64,000 nucleotides of DNA. Origin: Psychrobacter ciconiae (lineage in GTDB: Bacteria; Pseudomonadota; Gammaproteobacteria; Pseudomonadales; Moraxellaceae). Shown piece by piece: positions 35,804 to 46,114 of this stretch (position 1 is the stretch's first letter; each line of letters starts with the position of its first letter). The position numbers were made by a program, and so were the translations under genes. The notes beneath the pieces are model-generated. The model searched no databases. It was not told where the DNA came from and saw only the letters and a list, made by a program, of their open reading frames with translations. The DNA is taken from positions 2,108,001-2,172,000 of the forward strand of contig NZ_CAJGYV010000001.1 in NCBI RefSeq assembly GCF_904846055.1, written 5' to 3'.

Positions 35804-36754
35804 CTATTTTTTAAGTTGGCTGTTATCAGCGCGAACGACCAAGGTTTTTGCCAGTTTGTCATGCCAGCCCATATTATCGGGGCTTCTTGACGCCATAATA
35901 TAATTGATGGCAATCACCACAAAGCCGAAGATGTTGACATAAGAAAACAGTAAATTATAAATAATAATTAATAATAACGTGCGAATGCCTACCAAGCGAG
36001 TGAACGAGGGCAGCTTGTGCGTGGTTTGGTCAACAACGCGAATGCCTGTGATCAGCTTGCCAATCGATTGACCTCGCAAGATAATAAACAACAACTGAAG
36101 CGCTAATAAGCCAAATACAAAGGCTTGTGACATCATAAGCGTGCTGCTTGGGATACTCTCCATTAAGGTCATAGAATATTGGTAAGCCGCATCCATGTTT
36201 TGAATGTCTTGAAACTTGCTATAGTCAATATCCATCTTACCAAGCGCCATAACCAACGGCAAAATCGCCATTAGATATAAAGCACCGTTGATTAAGGTAG
36301 CCGTCACTCGTAGCAAGACTGGAGCAAGCACAAGATTGCCTACAGTCTTTTGATGAGCTTTGGACAGCGTCACGCGAGCATTGGGCTTGTGCTCACGATT
36401 GGTGGTCATGTCAAACTTGTCATCAGCCGTTTTTTGGCGTTCAGGTTTGCCATAAAGCCGATCGACTGACACTTTATCAGCAGAGCTTTGATCATCTTTC
36501 GCGTTATCTTCTGGAAAAACAGTAACGTTAGTGATGATTGAGTCGTTGTCTACTTCGGTATTAGTAACCGTCGATGGTGCAGGGCGGTAAACGAGCTGGT
36601 TGTTGGTAACATCGCCCAAGCGCTGCCAACTGCTCATGCCGTCGTGCCATATCAAATCGTCAAGAACCACTTCGCCTGAAGTGAGCATGATATTGAGCTG
36701 ATCCACTGTATAGGGACCGGCTTGAACATTGTTTCGAGCAAGATAAATTTGCAT
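35804..36754 (-). CDS. GYF_2 / RDD-family membrane protein
   Basis: A 316-residue protein. Residues 1-52 form a GYF_2-type domain (YLARNNVQAGPYTVDQL, LIWHDGMSSWQRLGDV), usually a protein-peptide interaction module. Residues about 60-130 are polar and likely disordered. The C-terminal half is an RDD domain with four membrane helices; the family-defining Arg and Asp residues include LLRVTATLINGALY and GQSIGKLITGIRVVD. RDD proteins are poorly characterised; some act in ion transport. It lies downstream of ppsA on the same strand but is separated by a long hairpin. Confidence 0.85.
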   Translation of the reverse strand: MQIYLARNNVQAGPYTVDQLNIMLTSGEVVLDDLIWHDGMSSWQRLGDVTNNQLVYRPAPSTVTNTEVDNDSIITNVTVFPEDNAKDDQSSADKVSVDRLYGKPERQKTADDKFDMTTNREHKPNARVTLSKAHQKTVGNLVLAPVLLRVTATLINGALYLMAILPLVMALGKMDIDYSKFQDIQNMDAAYQYSMTLMESIPSSTLMMSQAFVFGLLALQLLFIILRGQSIGKLITGIRVVDQTTHKLPSFTRLVGIRTLLLIIIYNLLFSYVNIFGFVVIAINYIMASRSPDNMGWHDKLAKTLVVRADNSQLKK

Positions 36755-36791
36755 AGTTGCCTACATCGTTGGTCATGTTAGGTCAATATAT

Positions 36792-36845
36792 TAGGACAGA
36801 ATCGATAAATCACAAACTTTATTTGTTATTATCAATTCTGTCCTA
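36792..36845. terminator. Long inverted repeat downstream of ppsA
   Basis: TAGGACAGAATCGATAA (36792-36808) and TTATCAATTCTGTCCTA (36829-36845) are inverted repeats with one mismatch and a 20-base AT-rich loop. It lies just after the ppsA stop and may act as a terminator or 3' stabiliser, or be an operator for the downstream gene; it lacks a T-run. Confidence 0.55.
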
Positions 36846-36883
36846 GGGTTTGCCAAAGCAAACGAGCGTCTTAAGGAGGCTAA

Positions 36884-39265
36884 TTAAGCCTCTTCGTCTG
36901 CTAAGAAGAACCACGTATCAAGCACAGAGTCTGGGTTCAGTGACACTGAGCTGATGCCTTGCTCCATGAGCCAATACGCCAAGTCTGGGTGGTCAGATGG
37001 TCCTTGACCGCAAATGCCAACGTATTTGCCTTGTTTGCGGCAAGCTTCAATCGCCATTGACAACAGCTTTTTAACCGCAGGGTCACGCTCATCAAACAGA
37101 TGCGAGACGATACCAGAGTCACGGTCAAGACCGAGGGTCAACTGAGTTAAGTCGTTTGAACCAATTGAGAAGCCATCAAAATATTGTAAAAACTCATCAG
37201 CAAGCAAAGCATTGGTTGGCAGCTCGCACATCATGATGATGCGCAGACCATTTTCACCGCGTTTTAGACCGTTTTTCTCAAGAAGCTCAATCACTTGACG
37301 CGCCTCTTCAGTGGTTCGAACAAACGGAATCATAATTTCAACGTTGGTCAGTCCCATCACATCACGGACACGCTTAAGCGCTTTACATTCAAGCTCAAAG
37401 CAGTCGCGGAAGTTTTCAGACACGTAGCGGCTTGCTCCGCGGAAACCTAGCATTGGGTTTTCTTCTGAGGGCTCGTAAAGCTTACCACCGATAAGGTTAG
37501 CATATTCGTTCGATTTAAAGTCAGACATCCGAACAATGACGGGCTGCTCTTTGAAAGCAACAGCAAGTGTTGCGATACCTTCAACCAATTTATCGACGTA
37601 AAAATCAACCGGAGAGGCGTAACCGGCAATACGCTCACTGATGGCTTGAGCAACTTCACGTGGCAAGGTGTTCATGTTAAGTAGGGCTTTTGGATGAACG
37701 CCAATCATGCGGTTAATGATAAATTCAAGACGGGCAAGTCCAACGCCTTCGTTTGGCATTTGCGCAAATGAAAACGCACGGTCAGGGTTACCGACGTTCA
37801 TCATAACTTTAAAGGCAAGCTCAGGCATGGTTTCAATCGAGTTGGTCTGAATTTCAAAATCAAGCTGACCTTCATAAATAAATCCAGTATCCCCTTCGGC
37901 GCAAGAAACAGTCACATCTTGACCATCGCTTAGGATTTCGGTGGCGTTACCACAACCTACGATAGCAGGGACGCCAAGCTCACGGGCGATAATTGCCGCG
38001 TGACAGGTGCGACCACCGCGGTTGGTGATGATGGCTGAAGCAAGCTTCATGACCGGCTCCCAATCAGGGTCAGTCATGTCAGATACCAAAATATCACCAG
38101 CTTGGACTTTGTCCATTTCACTTAAGTCATCAACGATACGGACTTTACCGGCGCCGATACGCTGACCGATTGAGCGACCTTCGCAAAGCACTTTGGCGCC
38201 TTTGGTGTTGATGACGTAGCGTTCCATGATGTTGCTGTCTTGGCGGCTTTTAACCGTTTCAGGGCGCGCTTGAACGATAAAGATTTCGCCAGTATCGCCA
38301 TCTTTTGCCCATTCGATATCCATGGCTTGACCGTAGTGTTTTTCGATGGTCATCGCTTGTTTGGCAAGATTGGTCAGCTCATCTGTGGTTAATGAAAACT
38401 GCATGCGGTCTTGTTTTTCAACGTCAACAACTTTGACTGATTTGCCCGCGCTGGCTTCTTCGCCATAAATCATTTTTTTATGTTTACTACCGAGGTTTCG
38501 GCGGATAATCGCTGGGCGACCTTGTTGCAGGAGTGGCTTTGATAAATAAAACTCGTCAGGGTTGACTGCACCTTGAACGACCATTTCGCCCAAGCCGTAG
38601 CTTGAAGTGATAAAGACCACTTGGTCAAAGCCGCTTTCGGTATCGATGGTAAACATGACGCCAGCTGCGCCGGTTTCCGAGCGAACCATGCGCTGAACGC
38701 CAGCGGATAACGCCACGCCTTCGTGCTCAAAGCCTTTATGGACACGGTAAGAAATCGCGCGGTCGTTATAAAGAGACGCAAACACTTCTTTAATAGCAAT
38801 TAAAACGTTATCAATGCCGCGGATGTTCAGGTAGGTTTCTTGCTGACCGGCAAATGACGCATCTGGCAAATCTTCAGCAGTAGCAGAGGAGCGAACCGCA
38901 ACGGCGATGTCTTTGCCGCCACTCATTTTATCAAAGGCGCTGCGAACCTCTTCTTCCAAATCCTTTGGCAATTCTTGATCGATGATCCAGCCACGGATTT
39001 TTTTACCGGTTGCGGCAAGTTTGTTCACGTCATTCACATCAAGGGCTTTTAATTCGCTGTTGATTTTGTCAAGCAGCCCCGTCTCAGTTAAAAAACGGTT
39101 AAACGCGTCGGCGGTAGTTGCAAAACCACCCGGAACGCTCACGCCTAAATCTGATAAATGACTGATCATCTCGCCAAGCGAAGAGTTTTTGCCACCAACG
39201 ATGTCTACATCGTCTTTGCCAAGCTTATCAAGGGTAATTACAAGGTCTGAGGCGTGAGCTGTCAT
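36884..39265 (-). CDS. ppsA: Phosphoenolpyruvate synthase
   Basis: A 793-residue enzyme making PEP from pyruvate and ATP for gluconeogenesis. The N-terminal ATP-binding domain has [20 protein letters not shown] and [20 protein letters not shown]; the phosphohistidine domain has [20 protein letters not shown] with the catalytic His; the C-terminal PEP/pyruvate domain has [10 protein letters not shown] and [19 protein letters not shown]. Length equals E. coli PpsA (792). CGGAGTTATC precedes the ATG. The divergent neighbour ppsR encodes its regulator, which phosphorylates and dephosphorylates a Thr beside the catalytic His. Confidence 0.97.
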   Translation of the reverse strand: MTAHASDLVITLDKLGKDDVDIVGGKNSSLGEMISHLSDLGVSVPGGFATTADAFNRFLTETGLLDKINSELKALDVNDVNKLAATGKKIRGWIIDQELPKDLEEEVRSAFDKMSGGKDIAVAVRSSATAEDLPDASFAGQQETYLNIRGIDNVLIAIKEVFASLYNDRAISYRVHKGFEHEGVALSAGVQRMVRSETGAAGVMFTIDTESGFDQVVFITSSYGLGEMVVQGAVNPDEFYLSKPLLQQGRPAIIRRNLGSKHKKMIYGEEASAGKSVKVVDVEKQDRMQFSLTTDELTNLAKQAMTIEKHYGQAMDIEWAKDGDTGEIFIVQARPETVKSRQDSNIMERYVINTKGAKVLCEGRSIGQRIGAGKVRIVDDLSEMDKVQAGDILVSDMTDPDWEPVMKLASAIITNRGGRTCHAAIIARELGVPAIVGCGNATEILSDGQDVTVSCAEGDTGFIYEGQLDFEIQTNSIETMPELAFKVMMNVGNPDRAFSFAQMPNEGVGLARLEFIINRMIGVHPKALLNMNTLPREVAQAISERIAGYASPVDFYVDKLVEGIATLAVAFKEQPVIVRMSDFKSNEYANLIGGKLYEPSEENPMLGFRGASRYVSENFRDCFELECKALKRVRDVMGLTNVEIMIPFVRTTEEARQVIELLEKNGLKRGENGLRIIMMCELPTNALLADEFLQYFDGFSIGSNDLTQLTLGLDRDSGIVSHLFDERDPAVKKLLSMAIEACRKQGKYVGICGQGPSDHPDLAYWLMEQGISSVSLNPDSVLDTWFFLADEEA

Positions 39266-39683
39266 GATAACTCCGAAAAATAAGGTTATTTAGGAAGGAT
39301 TATAACGCTAAATGATAGCGCTATATTACACATTTTTGAGGAATTTAACATCAAAATTTTGCTAAATTTACGATTTTCCTTGGGTTTTTTTTGGTAATTG
39401 CTTTTGATTTTAATTATTTTTCAAAAAGAAAACTATGCTTGATGTCGAAAGTCTAAGCACCGAGTCCGGATAAGCATGAATGGCTGAGATTTTTAAAGGT
39501 TGCTGATAACAATTCATTGATTATTGAGCGGTTATGCTAACATAGTGTCGAAATAAGTGGCTAATTTGCGTATAATGACACTAACTTATTTACTTGTTTA
39601 CTTATTTAGATTGCGGGTCATCCGTACTGCTAAGCGCGCTGAAGTTTTTATTTCAGAGATTCTGATTTTTTACAGGTTTATCT
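39266..39683. other. Divergent ppsA/ppsR regulatory region
   Basis: About 420 bp, AT-rich (TTTTTT-rich near 39370-39430). No RNA gene seen. A short frame of 62 codons at 39557-39745 overlaps the ppsR start out of frame and has no recognisable features, so I do not call it. Confidence 0.5.
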
Positions 39684-40571
39684 ATGTATTCTACCAATCA
39701 AGGCAATCCGACCATTCAAAATCGCCACGCGTTAAGCTTGGATAACTCACAAACGCTGCGAAGTGCGTTTTTTATCTCCGATGGTACAGCGATTACGGCA
39801 GAGACGTTGGGACGATCGATTTTAAGCCAGTTTGCTTCCGTGCCATTTGAGACGCGAGTGCTGCCTTATGTCGATACCATGGAGCGCGCTGAAGATGCTG
39901 TGGAGCAAATTAATCTTGCTTATCAGCGTGATGGGATGCTGCCGTTGGTTTTTGATACCATTGTTAACGCTGATATTCGTGAAAAAATTAACTCGGCGCA
40001 CAGCTGTAATTTGGACATGTATGAAGGGTTGATTGGGCGCATTGCTGAGGAAATCGGCGTTGAGCCGGACTGTCATTCAGGGCATGCGCATGATAACGTG
40101 GACTCAGAAACCTATAAAGAGCGCATTGATGCGGTGCATTTTGCCTTAGATAATGACGATGGGGCGCGAACTCGGCATTATGATGCGGCAGATATTATTT
40201 TAATTGGCGTATCGCGATCGGGAAAAACACCCACCTCGCTATATTTGGCGCTGCAATTTGGCATCCGCGCCGCCAACTATCCACTGACCGAAGACGATCT
40301 GTACGACAATCAGTTGCCAAAAGCGCTTCGTGAGCATAAAGACAAGCTGTTTGGGTTGGTCATTGATACCGACCGCTTGGTCAAAATCCGCCAAGAGCGC
40401 CGCGCAGGTAGCCGTTATTCAAGCTATCAGCAGTGCCAACAAGAGCAGCGCGCCATTCAGGGTATTTATATTTCGCAAGGTATTCCAAATTTGGACGTGT
40501 CAGAGATGTCCGTTGAAGAAATTGCCACCCGAATTTTGCAGATGACGGGACTTAAACGCCGAATTGGTTAA
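39684..40571 (+). CDS. ppsR: PEP synthase regulatory protein (kinase/pyrophosphorylase)
   Basis: A 295-residue DUF299-family bifunctional enzyme that switches PpsA off by ADP-dependent threonine phosphorylation and on by Pi-dependent removal. The P-loop is ILIGVSRSGKTPTSLYLA (about 170-188). The N-terminal SAFFISDGTAITAETLGRSI and C-terminal ISQGIPNLDVSEMSVEEIAT are typical. The ATG follows ACAGG by about seven bases. It is divergent from ppsA, the conserved arrangement for this pair in gamma-proteobacteria. Confidence 0.95.
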   Translation: MYSTNQGNPTIQNRHALSLDNSQTLRSAFFISDGTAITAETLGRSILSQFASVPFETRVLPYVDTMERAEDAVEQINLAYQRDGMLPLVFDTIVNADIREKINSAHSCNLDMYEGLIGRIAEEIGVEPDCHSGHAHDNVDSETYKERIDAVHFALDNDDGARTRHYDAADIILIGVSRSGKTPTSLYLALQFGIRAANYPLTEDDLYDNQLPKALREHKDKLFGLVIDTDRLVKIRQERRAGSRYSSYQQCQQEQRAIQGIYISQGIPNLDVSEMSVEEIATRILQMTGLKRRIG

Positions 40572-40660
40572 TCTTTTAGACCATTGACCGTGCTCAATGT
40601 TAAAGTCCAACAGTTTTAAATTTAAATTAATCAAATAAATTCATAAAAAATCAAGAGGTT

Positions 40661-42334
40661 ATGATGGGAAGTAAACGTAAAGATGGCGACCACGCCGGAA
40701 GCGACACCACCAATGACATGAACACCGATCCAAACACGGAAGTTTCCAACAAAGACCGCGGTATTGACCCCGAAACTGCCCCTGAAAATACCAAAGCGCA
40801 AAAAAAAGCGGAAAACATCAAGCAAACTCAAGCACAAGCTGGCAGCAGCGGTGCGCTCTATCACCCAAGCCTAATCAGCCCGCTTGATGGCATCCGCATT
40901 GATGTTAAATCAAGCTACACTAAAGACTCGCAGCGTATCAAAGCGGACAATCACGGGTTTGAATATGATGCGGTGATTTTAGGGGCAGGTCCTGCAGGCG
41001 AGGCGGCTGCCATGAAGCTTGCCAAAGCCGGTAAAAAAGTGGCGGTCATCGACCCGCGTGAGCAGGTCGGCGGCAACTGTACCCACGTTGGCACAATTCC
41101 AAGTAAGGCGCTGCGCCAGTCGGTATTTAACTTGATTAACTTTCGCCGTGACCAAATGTTCACCCAAGCGATGGATTATCACCAAGTGCCGCTAAACATC
41201 GTTTTGGCTAAAGCGCGCCAAGTGATTCGCCGTCAGGTGAATACCCACACAAGATTTTATGAGCGCAACCAAATCGAAGTCATCCACGGCTGGGCAAGCT
41301 TTGTGGATAAGCATACGCTAAGTATCGAGATTGACGAAAATACCTTCGAAACTATCACTTTTAATAAAGCGATTATTACCGTTGGTAGCCGCCCATATCG
41401 TCCTGAAATTTTGGACTTTAACCATCCGCGCGTCTTTGATTCAGACAAAATCTTGCAGATGGATTATGTCGTTCAAAAAATCATCATTTATGGCGCGGGC
41501 GTGATTGGCTGTGAGTACGCCTCTATCTTTACCGGTCTTGGCTATAAGGTTGATTTGATTAACAATAAAGATCAACTATTAAGCTACTTGGACAGCGAAA
41601 TCAGTGACGCGATCGCCCATGACTTTCGTCAATTTGGGGTAGTTATTCGCAATAACGAAGAAATTGACCATTTAGAAACCCATGATGACTACGTGATTTT
41701 GCACTTAAAAAGCGGCAAAAAAATCAAATCAGACGCCATCTTATGGTCAAACGGTCGCTCAGGAAACACCGACGGCTTAAATTTAGAAGCGATTGGACTT
41801 ACCGCCAATAGCCGTGGTCAGCTTAAGGTCGATGACACCTACCGCACCGAAGTTGAAAACATTTACGCGGCAGGGGACGTCATTGGCTGGCCATCGCTTG
41901 CTTCCGCCGCTTATGACCAAGGTCGCTGCGCTGCTGCCTTTATGGTTGGCGACCATGATGCTGAGCCCGTGTCAAGCGTACCAACAGGAATCTATACCAT
42001 CCCTGAGATTTCTTGTATTGGCAAAACTGAGCAAGAACTGACCGATGAAAAAGTGCCTTATGAAGTGGGTCAGGCGTTTTTTAAACATTTAGCCCGCGCC
42101 CAAATCATCGGCGAGCGCTCAGGGGTCCTAAAAATCTTATTCCACCGCGAAACGCTTGAAATTTTAGGCATTCACTGCTACGGCAACCATGCCTCGGAGA
42201 TTATCCATATCGGTCAGGCGGTGATGAAATGCAACAATACCATTGAGTATTTTGTCAACACCACCTTTAACTACCCAACGATGGCAGAGGCGTACCGCGT
42301 TGCCGCGCTGAATGGTTTAAACCGCATTTTTTAA
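40661..42334 (+). CDS. sthA: Soluble pyridine nucleotide transhydrogenase with N-terminal extension
   Basis: A 557-residue flavoprotein that balances NADPH and NADH. The core (from about residue 102) starts [20 protein letters not shown], with the FAD site; [17 protein letters not shown] replaces the redox CxxxxC of other disulfide reductases with CTHVGT, the SthA hallmark. The NAD-binding [13 protein letters not shown] and C-terminal dimer domain are normal. E. coli SthA has 466 residues; about 90 extra N-terminal residues are hydrophilic ([19 protein letters not shown] onwards). AAGAGG precedes the ATG at the expected distance, so the extension is probably translated. Confidence 0.93.
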   Translation: MMGSKRKDGDHAGSDTTNDMNTDPNTEVSNKDRGIDPETAPENTKAQKKAENIKQTQAQAGSSGALYHPSLISPLDGIRIDVKSSYTKDSQRIKADNHGFEYDAVILGAGPAGEAAAMKLAKAGKKVAVIDPREQVGGNCTHVGTIPSKALRQSVFNLINFRRDQMFTQAMDYHQVPLNIVLAKARQVIRRQVNTHTRFYERNQIEVIHGWASFVDKHTLSIEIDENTFETITFNKAIITVGSRPYRPEILDFNHPRVFDSDKILQMDYVVQKIIIYGAGVIGCEYASIFTGLGYKVDLINNKDQLLSYLDSEISDAIAHDFRQFGVVIRNNEEIDHLETHDDYVILHLKSGKKIKSDAILWSNGRSGNTDGLNLEAIGLTANSRGQLKVDDTYRTEVENIYAAGDVIGWPSLASAAYDQGRCAAAFMVGDHDAEPVSSVPTGIYTIPEISCIGKTEQELTDEKVPYEVGQAFFKHLARAQIIGERSGVLKILFHRETLEILGIHCYGNHASEIIHIGQAVMKCNNTIEYFVNTTFNYPTMAEAYRVAALNGLNRIF

Positions 42335-42351
42335 AAGATGGCTAGTCAAAT

Positions 42352-42381
42352 AAAAAGCGTCTAAAGTTAGGCGCTTTTTTT
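42352..42381. terminator. Bidirectional terminator between sthA and the export operon
   Basis: AAAAAGCGTCTAA and TTAGGCGCTTTTTTT form a stem with one G-T pair, between the convergent sthA and permease genes. Confidence 0.9.
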
Positions 42382-43521
42382 GTAATTGTTATTGCTGCGG
42401 TCATTGAACCAAAACCAAAGCAACACTAAAAAATATAACAACCAAAGCAGCCCCAAACTATAAAAGCCAGTTGCCACTTGCATCACACTTGCACCCATTT
42501 GGTTCAGCTGAACGGAAGTATTTATCGCGGGGGTGGTTGGGATAAGCCAGCGGATGGCCTGCAAAAAGGTTGGTAGCTGATTGGCAGGCCAAGGGTAGCC
42601 ACTGATAAAAAACAGCGGCAATGAGCTGAAAATCAAAATCTGCAAACTGCGCTCGCGCTTTTTAAAGCAAAGCCCCAATACGCAGCCAAGCGTTGCCACC
42701 GTTGGACAAAACAGCAATAAAAACAACAAGCTTCCGGTCAAATTTGCGCCATGTGGATAATGATGCAAGCTAAATGCCCAACCATAATAAAAACAGCCGA
42801 TGACAAAGCTAATGGTACTTAAGGCTGCAATCCGACCAAGCCAACCGCGAATGGTCGTACTGTGGCGGCGCTCCTCAAACCACGTTCCAATCAGCATGGC
42901 TGCACCCATCAGCAACGTTTGCTGCAAAATCAAAATGGCAACGGCAGGGACGACATAAGCGCCGTAGCCTTCAGTTTGATTATAAAGGGGGACAATATTT
43001 AGCGGAATAGCTTGAGTATTGTTAGCAGCGGTTTTTAAATAAGCGCCTTTGGCAACGCTTTTTTTAACTTCAATTCCGGCGGAAACCGTGCCAACCGCTT
43101 TTAAAAAACCAAACTGAACGTTTTTATTTAGAATAAAATAGCTGCCGTTGCCAACGACGCTGACGCTTGCGGCTTTCTGCGCCATGACGTTTTGCTCAAG
43201 ACCGCGCGGGATGACCATGAATCCGGCGATGTCATCGCGAAAAATGGCGTCGCGAGCTTCGGTTTCGGTGGCAAAGCGTTTGACATCAAGCTGCGGTGAG
43301 ACACTGGCATAGCGGACAAGGGTAGCTGATAAGTTGCTGTTATCATAGTCGATGATGCCAACGGGAACGTGATTGACAACCTCAGACGAGTACGGCCATG
43401 GGTAAAAAAACCCGTAAATAATGGGCGCGATGACCAGCATCAGCAGCACGCCTTTGTCGCGACCGATGTCTTTAAAAGTTGCAACCGCGCTTTGCCAAAA
43501 GCCTTTTTTTTGAGTTGCCAT
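42367..43521 (-). CDS. ABC-2 type permease, second subunit
   Basis: A 384-residue membrane protein of the ABC-2/YhhJ type. An N-terminal helix (about 20-42) precedes a large periplasmic domain (about 45-180, VPVGIIDYDNSNLSATLVRY), then five to six helices to the C-terminus (YVVPAVAILILQQTLLMGAA, LLFLLLFCPTVATLGCVLGL, ISGYPWPANQLPTFLQAIRW). The ATG at 43521 overlaps the stop of the upstream permease (TGATG), showing tight coupling; a longer in-frame start is less likely. It is the last gene of the TolC-HlyD-permease-permease operon; no ATPase gene accompanies it. The substrate is unknown. Confidence 0.88.
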   Translation of the reverse strand: MATQKKGFWQSAVATFKDIGRDKGVLLMLVIAPIIYGFFYPWPYSSEVVNHVPVGIIDYDNSNLSATLVRYASVSPQLDVKRFATETEARDAIFRDDIAGFMVIPRGLEQNVMAQKAASVSVVGNGSYFILNKNVQFGFLKAVGTVSAGIEVKKSVAKGAYLKTAANNTQAIPLNIVPLYNQTEGYGAYVVPAVAILILQQTLLMGAAMLIGTWFEERRHSTTIRGWLGRIAALSTISFVIGCFYYGWAFSLHHYPHGANLTGSLLFLLLFCPTVATLGCVLGLCFKKRERSLQILIFSSLPLFFISGYPWPANQLPTFLQAIRWLIPTTPAINTSVQLNQMGASVMQVATGFYSLGLLWLLYFLVLLWFWFNDRSNNNYKKSA

Positions 43522-44786
43522 CAGCGCGCCCCCCATCGAGATGGTTTAGCTAATGCTCGGCGCGTCAGAAACGTGGTCAAAAGTAGAGCGATAATCGCCG
43601 CCGCAATAAGTCCAAAAAATATCGGTAAGGAGAAGGCAATCGGCGCTCGCATTTGTAATTGTGCAATATGCAGCTTTAAATAATGAGTCAGCGGCAGCAA
43701 ATCTGACCAGTGCTGAGCGCTTTTATTGATCGCAATATAAGGGAAAGTCACGCCAGCAAAGGCATAGGAGGGCGCTGAAATAAAGCCGGTTGCTGAAAGC
43801 CCTGTCCGCAATGAAAACGTTGCTAAGGTAAATATCGCCCCAAGCCAAAACGACAACCAAAGCAAAACGGTTTGAGCGCCAAAGGTAAGCAAAATGGACG
43901 CCCATGCCAAATGATGCTGATAGCTGGCAAGCCAAGTGGCAAGCAATGCCCAAAGCGCAAAGGCAAGCGTTTGCCAAGCGTATTTTCCTAACAGCCCTGA
44001 CGTTAAGGTAAAAAATGACACTTTTTTTGTAGCTTGCGTTACTTTTTTTTCTAAATTTATAGAGCGAGAATCAGGCGGATTTGGTCGATGACCGGCGATG
44101 AACTGCGACCAATGACCAAGCGTTTTGTCCCGAAGCTCGCGACCGATCGTCGTTGCGCCAATCACCATTGCTAATATGTGCAAGAGTGCCGGAATCACGG
44201 TTGATGCCAAAAACTGCTGATAGTTGGTGGCTTCATTAAATAAGCTGACTCGGCTTACCTTAATCGGCGAGTAGTCAATGGCGGCTTGCGATGGCGACCT
44301 GCCTTGCTTCACAAGCTGCTGAATTTCAACGCCTGCCGAAACCGTTCCAACCACCGATTGGACGCTTTTTTGGATGATTCCAGAATGCGTTCCGTATTGG
44401 GCATTGACCTGCAAAGTAATGGGCGCAGGCGTTTTGGATAATAAATTATCAGTAAAATTGTTAGGAATAATGACAATGGCGTAAATCTTGCGCGTAAGCA
44501 ATGCGTTTTTGGCGTCCTCTTGGCTATGATAAAGCTTTTCAACGCGAATGTCGGGGCTGGCGTCCAAATAGCGAACCACGGTATTGGCAACCGCGCCGTG
44601 GTCATTATCAATCACGCCAATGGGCAAATTAGTAATTTGCGATTGTGAAAATATCCACCAAATCAGCCCAATGGTCATCAGCGGAATCCAAATAACCATC
44701 GCCAAATCCCAAGGATTTTTGCGTAAAAAGCGACCTTCAAAGACGGCGCTTTTTATAAATGCTGAACCGGTTGCTGATTTTGCCAT
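43521..44786 (-). CDS. ABC-2 type permease, first subunit
   Basis: A 421-residue permease of the same family as the next gene, with the same plan: N-terminal helix (about 28-47), periplasmic domain with LPIGVIDNDHGAVANTVVRY, then membrane helices (STVIPALLHILAMVIGATTI, YAWQTLAFALWALLATWLAS). A polar loop with RSINLEKKVTQATKK divides the helices. The GVIDxD-N/G-x-L/V start of the soluble domain is shared by both permeases, so they probably form a heterodimer. The start lies five bases after the HlyD-type stop. Confidence 0.88.
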   Translation of the reverse strand: MAKSATGSAFIKSAVFEGRFLRKNPWDLAMVIWIPLMTIGLIWWIFSQSQITNLPIGVIDNDHGAVANTVVRYLDASPDIRVEKLYHSQEDAKNALLTRKIYAIVIIPNNFTDNLLSKTPAPITLQVNAQYGTHSGIIQKSVQSVVGTVSAGVEIQQLVKQGRSPSQAAIDYSPIKVSRVSLFNEATNYQQFLASTVIPALLHILAMVIGATTIGRELRDKTLGHWSQFIAGHRPNPPDSRSINLEKKVTQATKKVSFFTLTSGLLGKYAWQTLAFALWALLATWLASYQHHLAWASILLTFGAQTVLLWLSFWLGAIFTLATFSLRTGLSATGFISAPSYAFAGVTFPYIAINKSAQHWSDLLPLTHYLKLHIAQLQMRAPIAFSLPIFFGLIAAAIIALLLTTFLTRRALAKPSRWGAR

Positions 44787-44791
44787 ATCAA

Positions 44792-46066
44792 TTACCGCGA
44801 CTTGTCCGTAACTTTTTTGGCGTCAACGACCACGCTCATTCCCGAGCGGATTCGGGCGTCAGGCGTGTCGGGTCGCGCTTTAATCTCAAAGGTGCGAACG
44901 TCAAAGCCGTCATCGTTGTTGGTCGGTCGCCAAGTCGCAAAATCGGCAAGAGCTGAGCTTGCAAATACGGTAAAGGTTTGGGAAAAAGGTTTGTCGGGCG
45001 TCGATAACGCCGGAATCGTGCCAACAAACTTTTGACCGATGGCAAACTGACTTAAATAGCGCTCGGTGACGTTTAAAACGACCCATTGCTGATTGGTATC
45101 CACCAGTGTTAATAGCGGAACACCTTCGCCAATCACTTCGCCTGCATTGACGATAACGGTATCAACCAGCCCTGAAATGGGGCTTTTGAGATTGGCTTCT
45201 TCTTTGGCGACCATGGCTTCTTCAAGCTTGGCATCAACTTGGGCAACTTGAGCGCTTGCCGCCGCTTTATCCTCAGCGCGCGCGCCTTCTTGAGCAAGCT
45301 CGTACTGTAGTCTTGCCGCTTCGGTTTGGTCTTGAGTGGCGATAAATTGCGCAAAGGCTTCATCGCGTTTTTGCCGCGCCATCAAGCCCTCTTCATAAAG
45401 CCGATTGATACGCTCATACGTGTTGGCTGCCAAATCAGATGCGGCTTTATTGGCTTGCCAAGCGGCTTTTGCCTGCGCGATCTCTTGCGGTCTTGCGCCG
45501 TTATTGGCTTTATCAAGCTGACTTTGCGCCGCTTTTTTTCCCGCTTCAGCTTGCCGGATTTTAGCATTGATTTCAGGGGAGTCCATTTCAATCAACTGCT
45601 GACCTTGTTTTACCATTTCGCCTTCGGTGACCAGTATTTTTGCAATTCGACCGGGAACTTTAGCCGCAATGGAGGTTTGTTGAAGCTGCATTTGACCTTG
45701 AAAAGTGATGGTTTGCGCGCTTTGCTGACTTGATTTGTGAAAGACATTCGCAATGCTTTTTGGTTCATCATTTTGCAATAAGCCAAAAGCCACAATCGCT
45801 AAAATTAATAACAATATCAGACCAATAAGTGCACTTTTAATCAGCGCTTTTTGTTTTTGCTTTTTTGCCGAGGTTCGCGGATAAGGCGTGGTGGCAGAAG
45901 TAGCCGCTTCGTCAATCGGAATGCTGATATCCTCAAGTGGAGCATCAAGCTTAGGCTTATCTGATGGCGCGTCATTTGGCGGGTTTATAGAGTTTTCCGG
46001 CAGAGTGTCATCAGCTTTAGGTCTGTCATCCGTTAGGTTGTCTGAGTCCGTATTTTGGTCGCGCAT
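44792..46066 (-). CDS. HlyD-family periplasmic adaptor
   Basis: A 424-residue membrane fusion protein. A cytoplasmic acidic N-tail (about 1-72), a single helix (LIKSALIGLILLLILAIVAF, about 74-97), a lipoyl half-motif (AAKVPGRIAKILVTEGEMVK), a long coiled-coil hairpin rich in Ala, Gln and Lys (about 170-280), and the second lipoyl part (LKSPISGLVDTVIVNAGEVI). It links the inner-membrane permeases to the TolC-like channel encoded just upstream. AGGAATTTTTGCC precedes the ATG. The cytoplasmic tail is longer than usual. Confidence 0.92.
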   Translation of the reverse strand: MRDQNTDSDNLTDDRPKADDTLPENSINPPNDAPSDKPKLDAPLEDISIPIDEAATSATTPYPRTSAKKQKQKALIKSALIGLILLLILAIVAFGLLQNDEPKSIANVFHKSSQQSAQTITFQGQMQLQQTSIAAKVPGRIAKILVTEGEMVKQGQQLIEMDSPEINAKIRQAEAGKKAAQSQLDKANNGARPQEIAQAKAAWQANKAASDLAANTYERINRLYEEGLMARQKRDEAFAQFIATQDQTEAARLQYELAQEGARAEDKAAASAQVAQVDAKLEEAMVAKEEANLKSPISGLVDTVIVNAGEVIGEGVPLLTLVDTNQQWVVLNVTERYLSQFAIGQKFVGTIPALSTPDKPFSQTFTVFASSALADFATWRPTNNDDGFDVRTFEIKARPDTPDARIRSGMSVVVDAKKVTDKSR

Positions 46067-46114
46067 GGCAAAAATTCCTAAAGCTTAAAAATGATAAAAT
46101 GAATCAAGAAAAAA

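Noticed and set aside
39557..39745. 62-codon frame upstream of ppsR
   Set aside because: It overlaps the ppsR start out of frame, has no clear ribosome site and no family resemblance.
45326..45733. 135-codon antisense frame within the HlyD-type gene
   Set aside because: It is a shadow of a convincing coding frame on the other strand, with no recognisable features.
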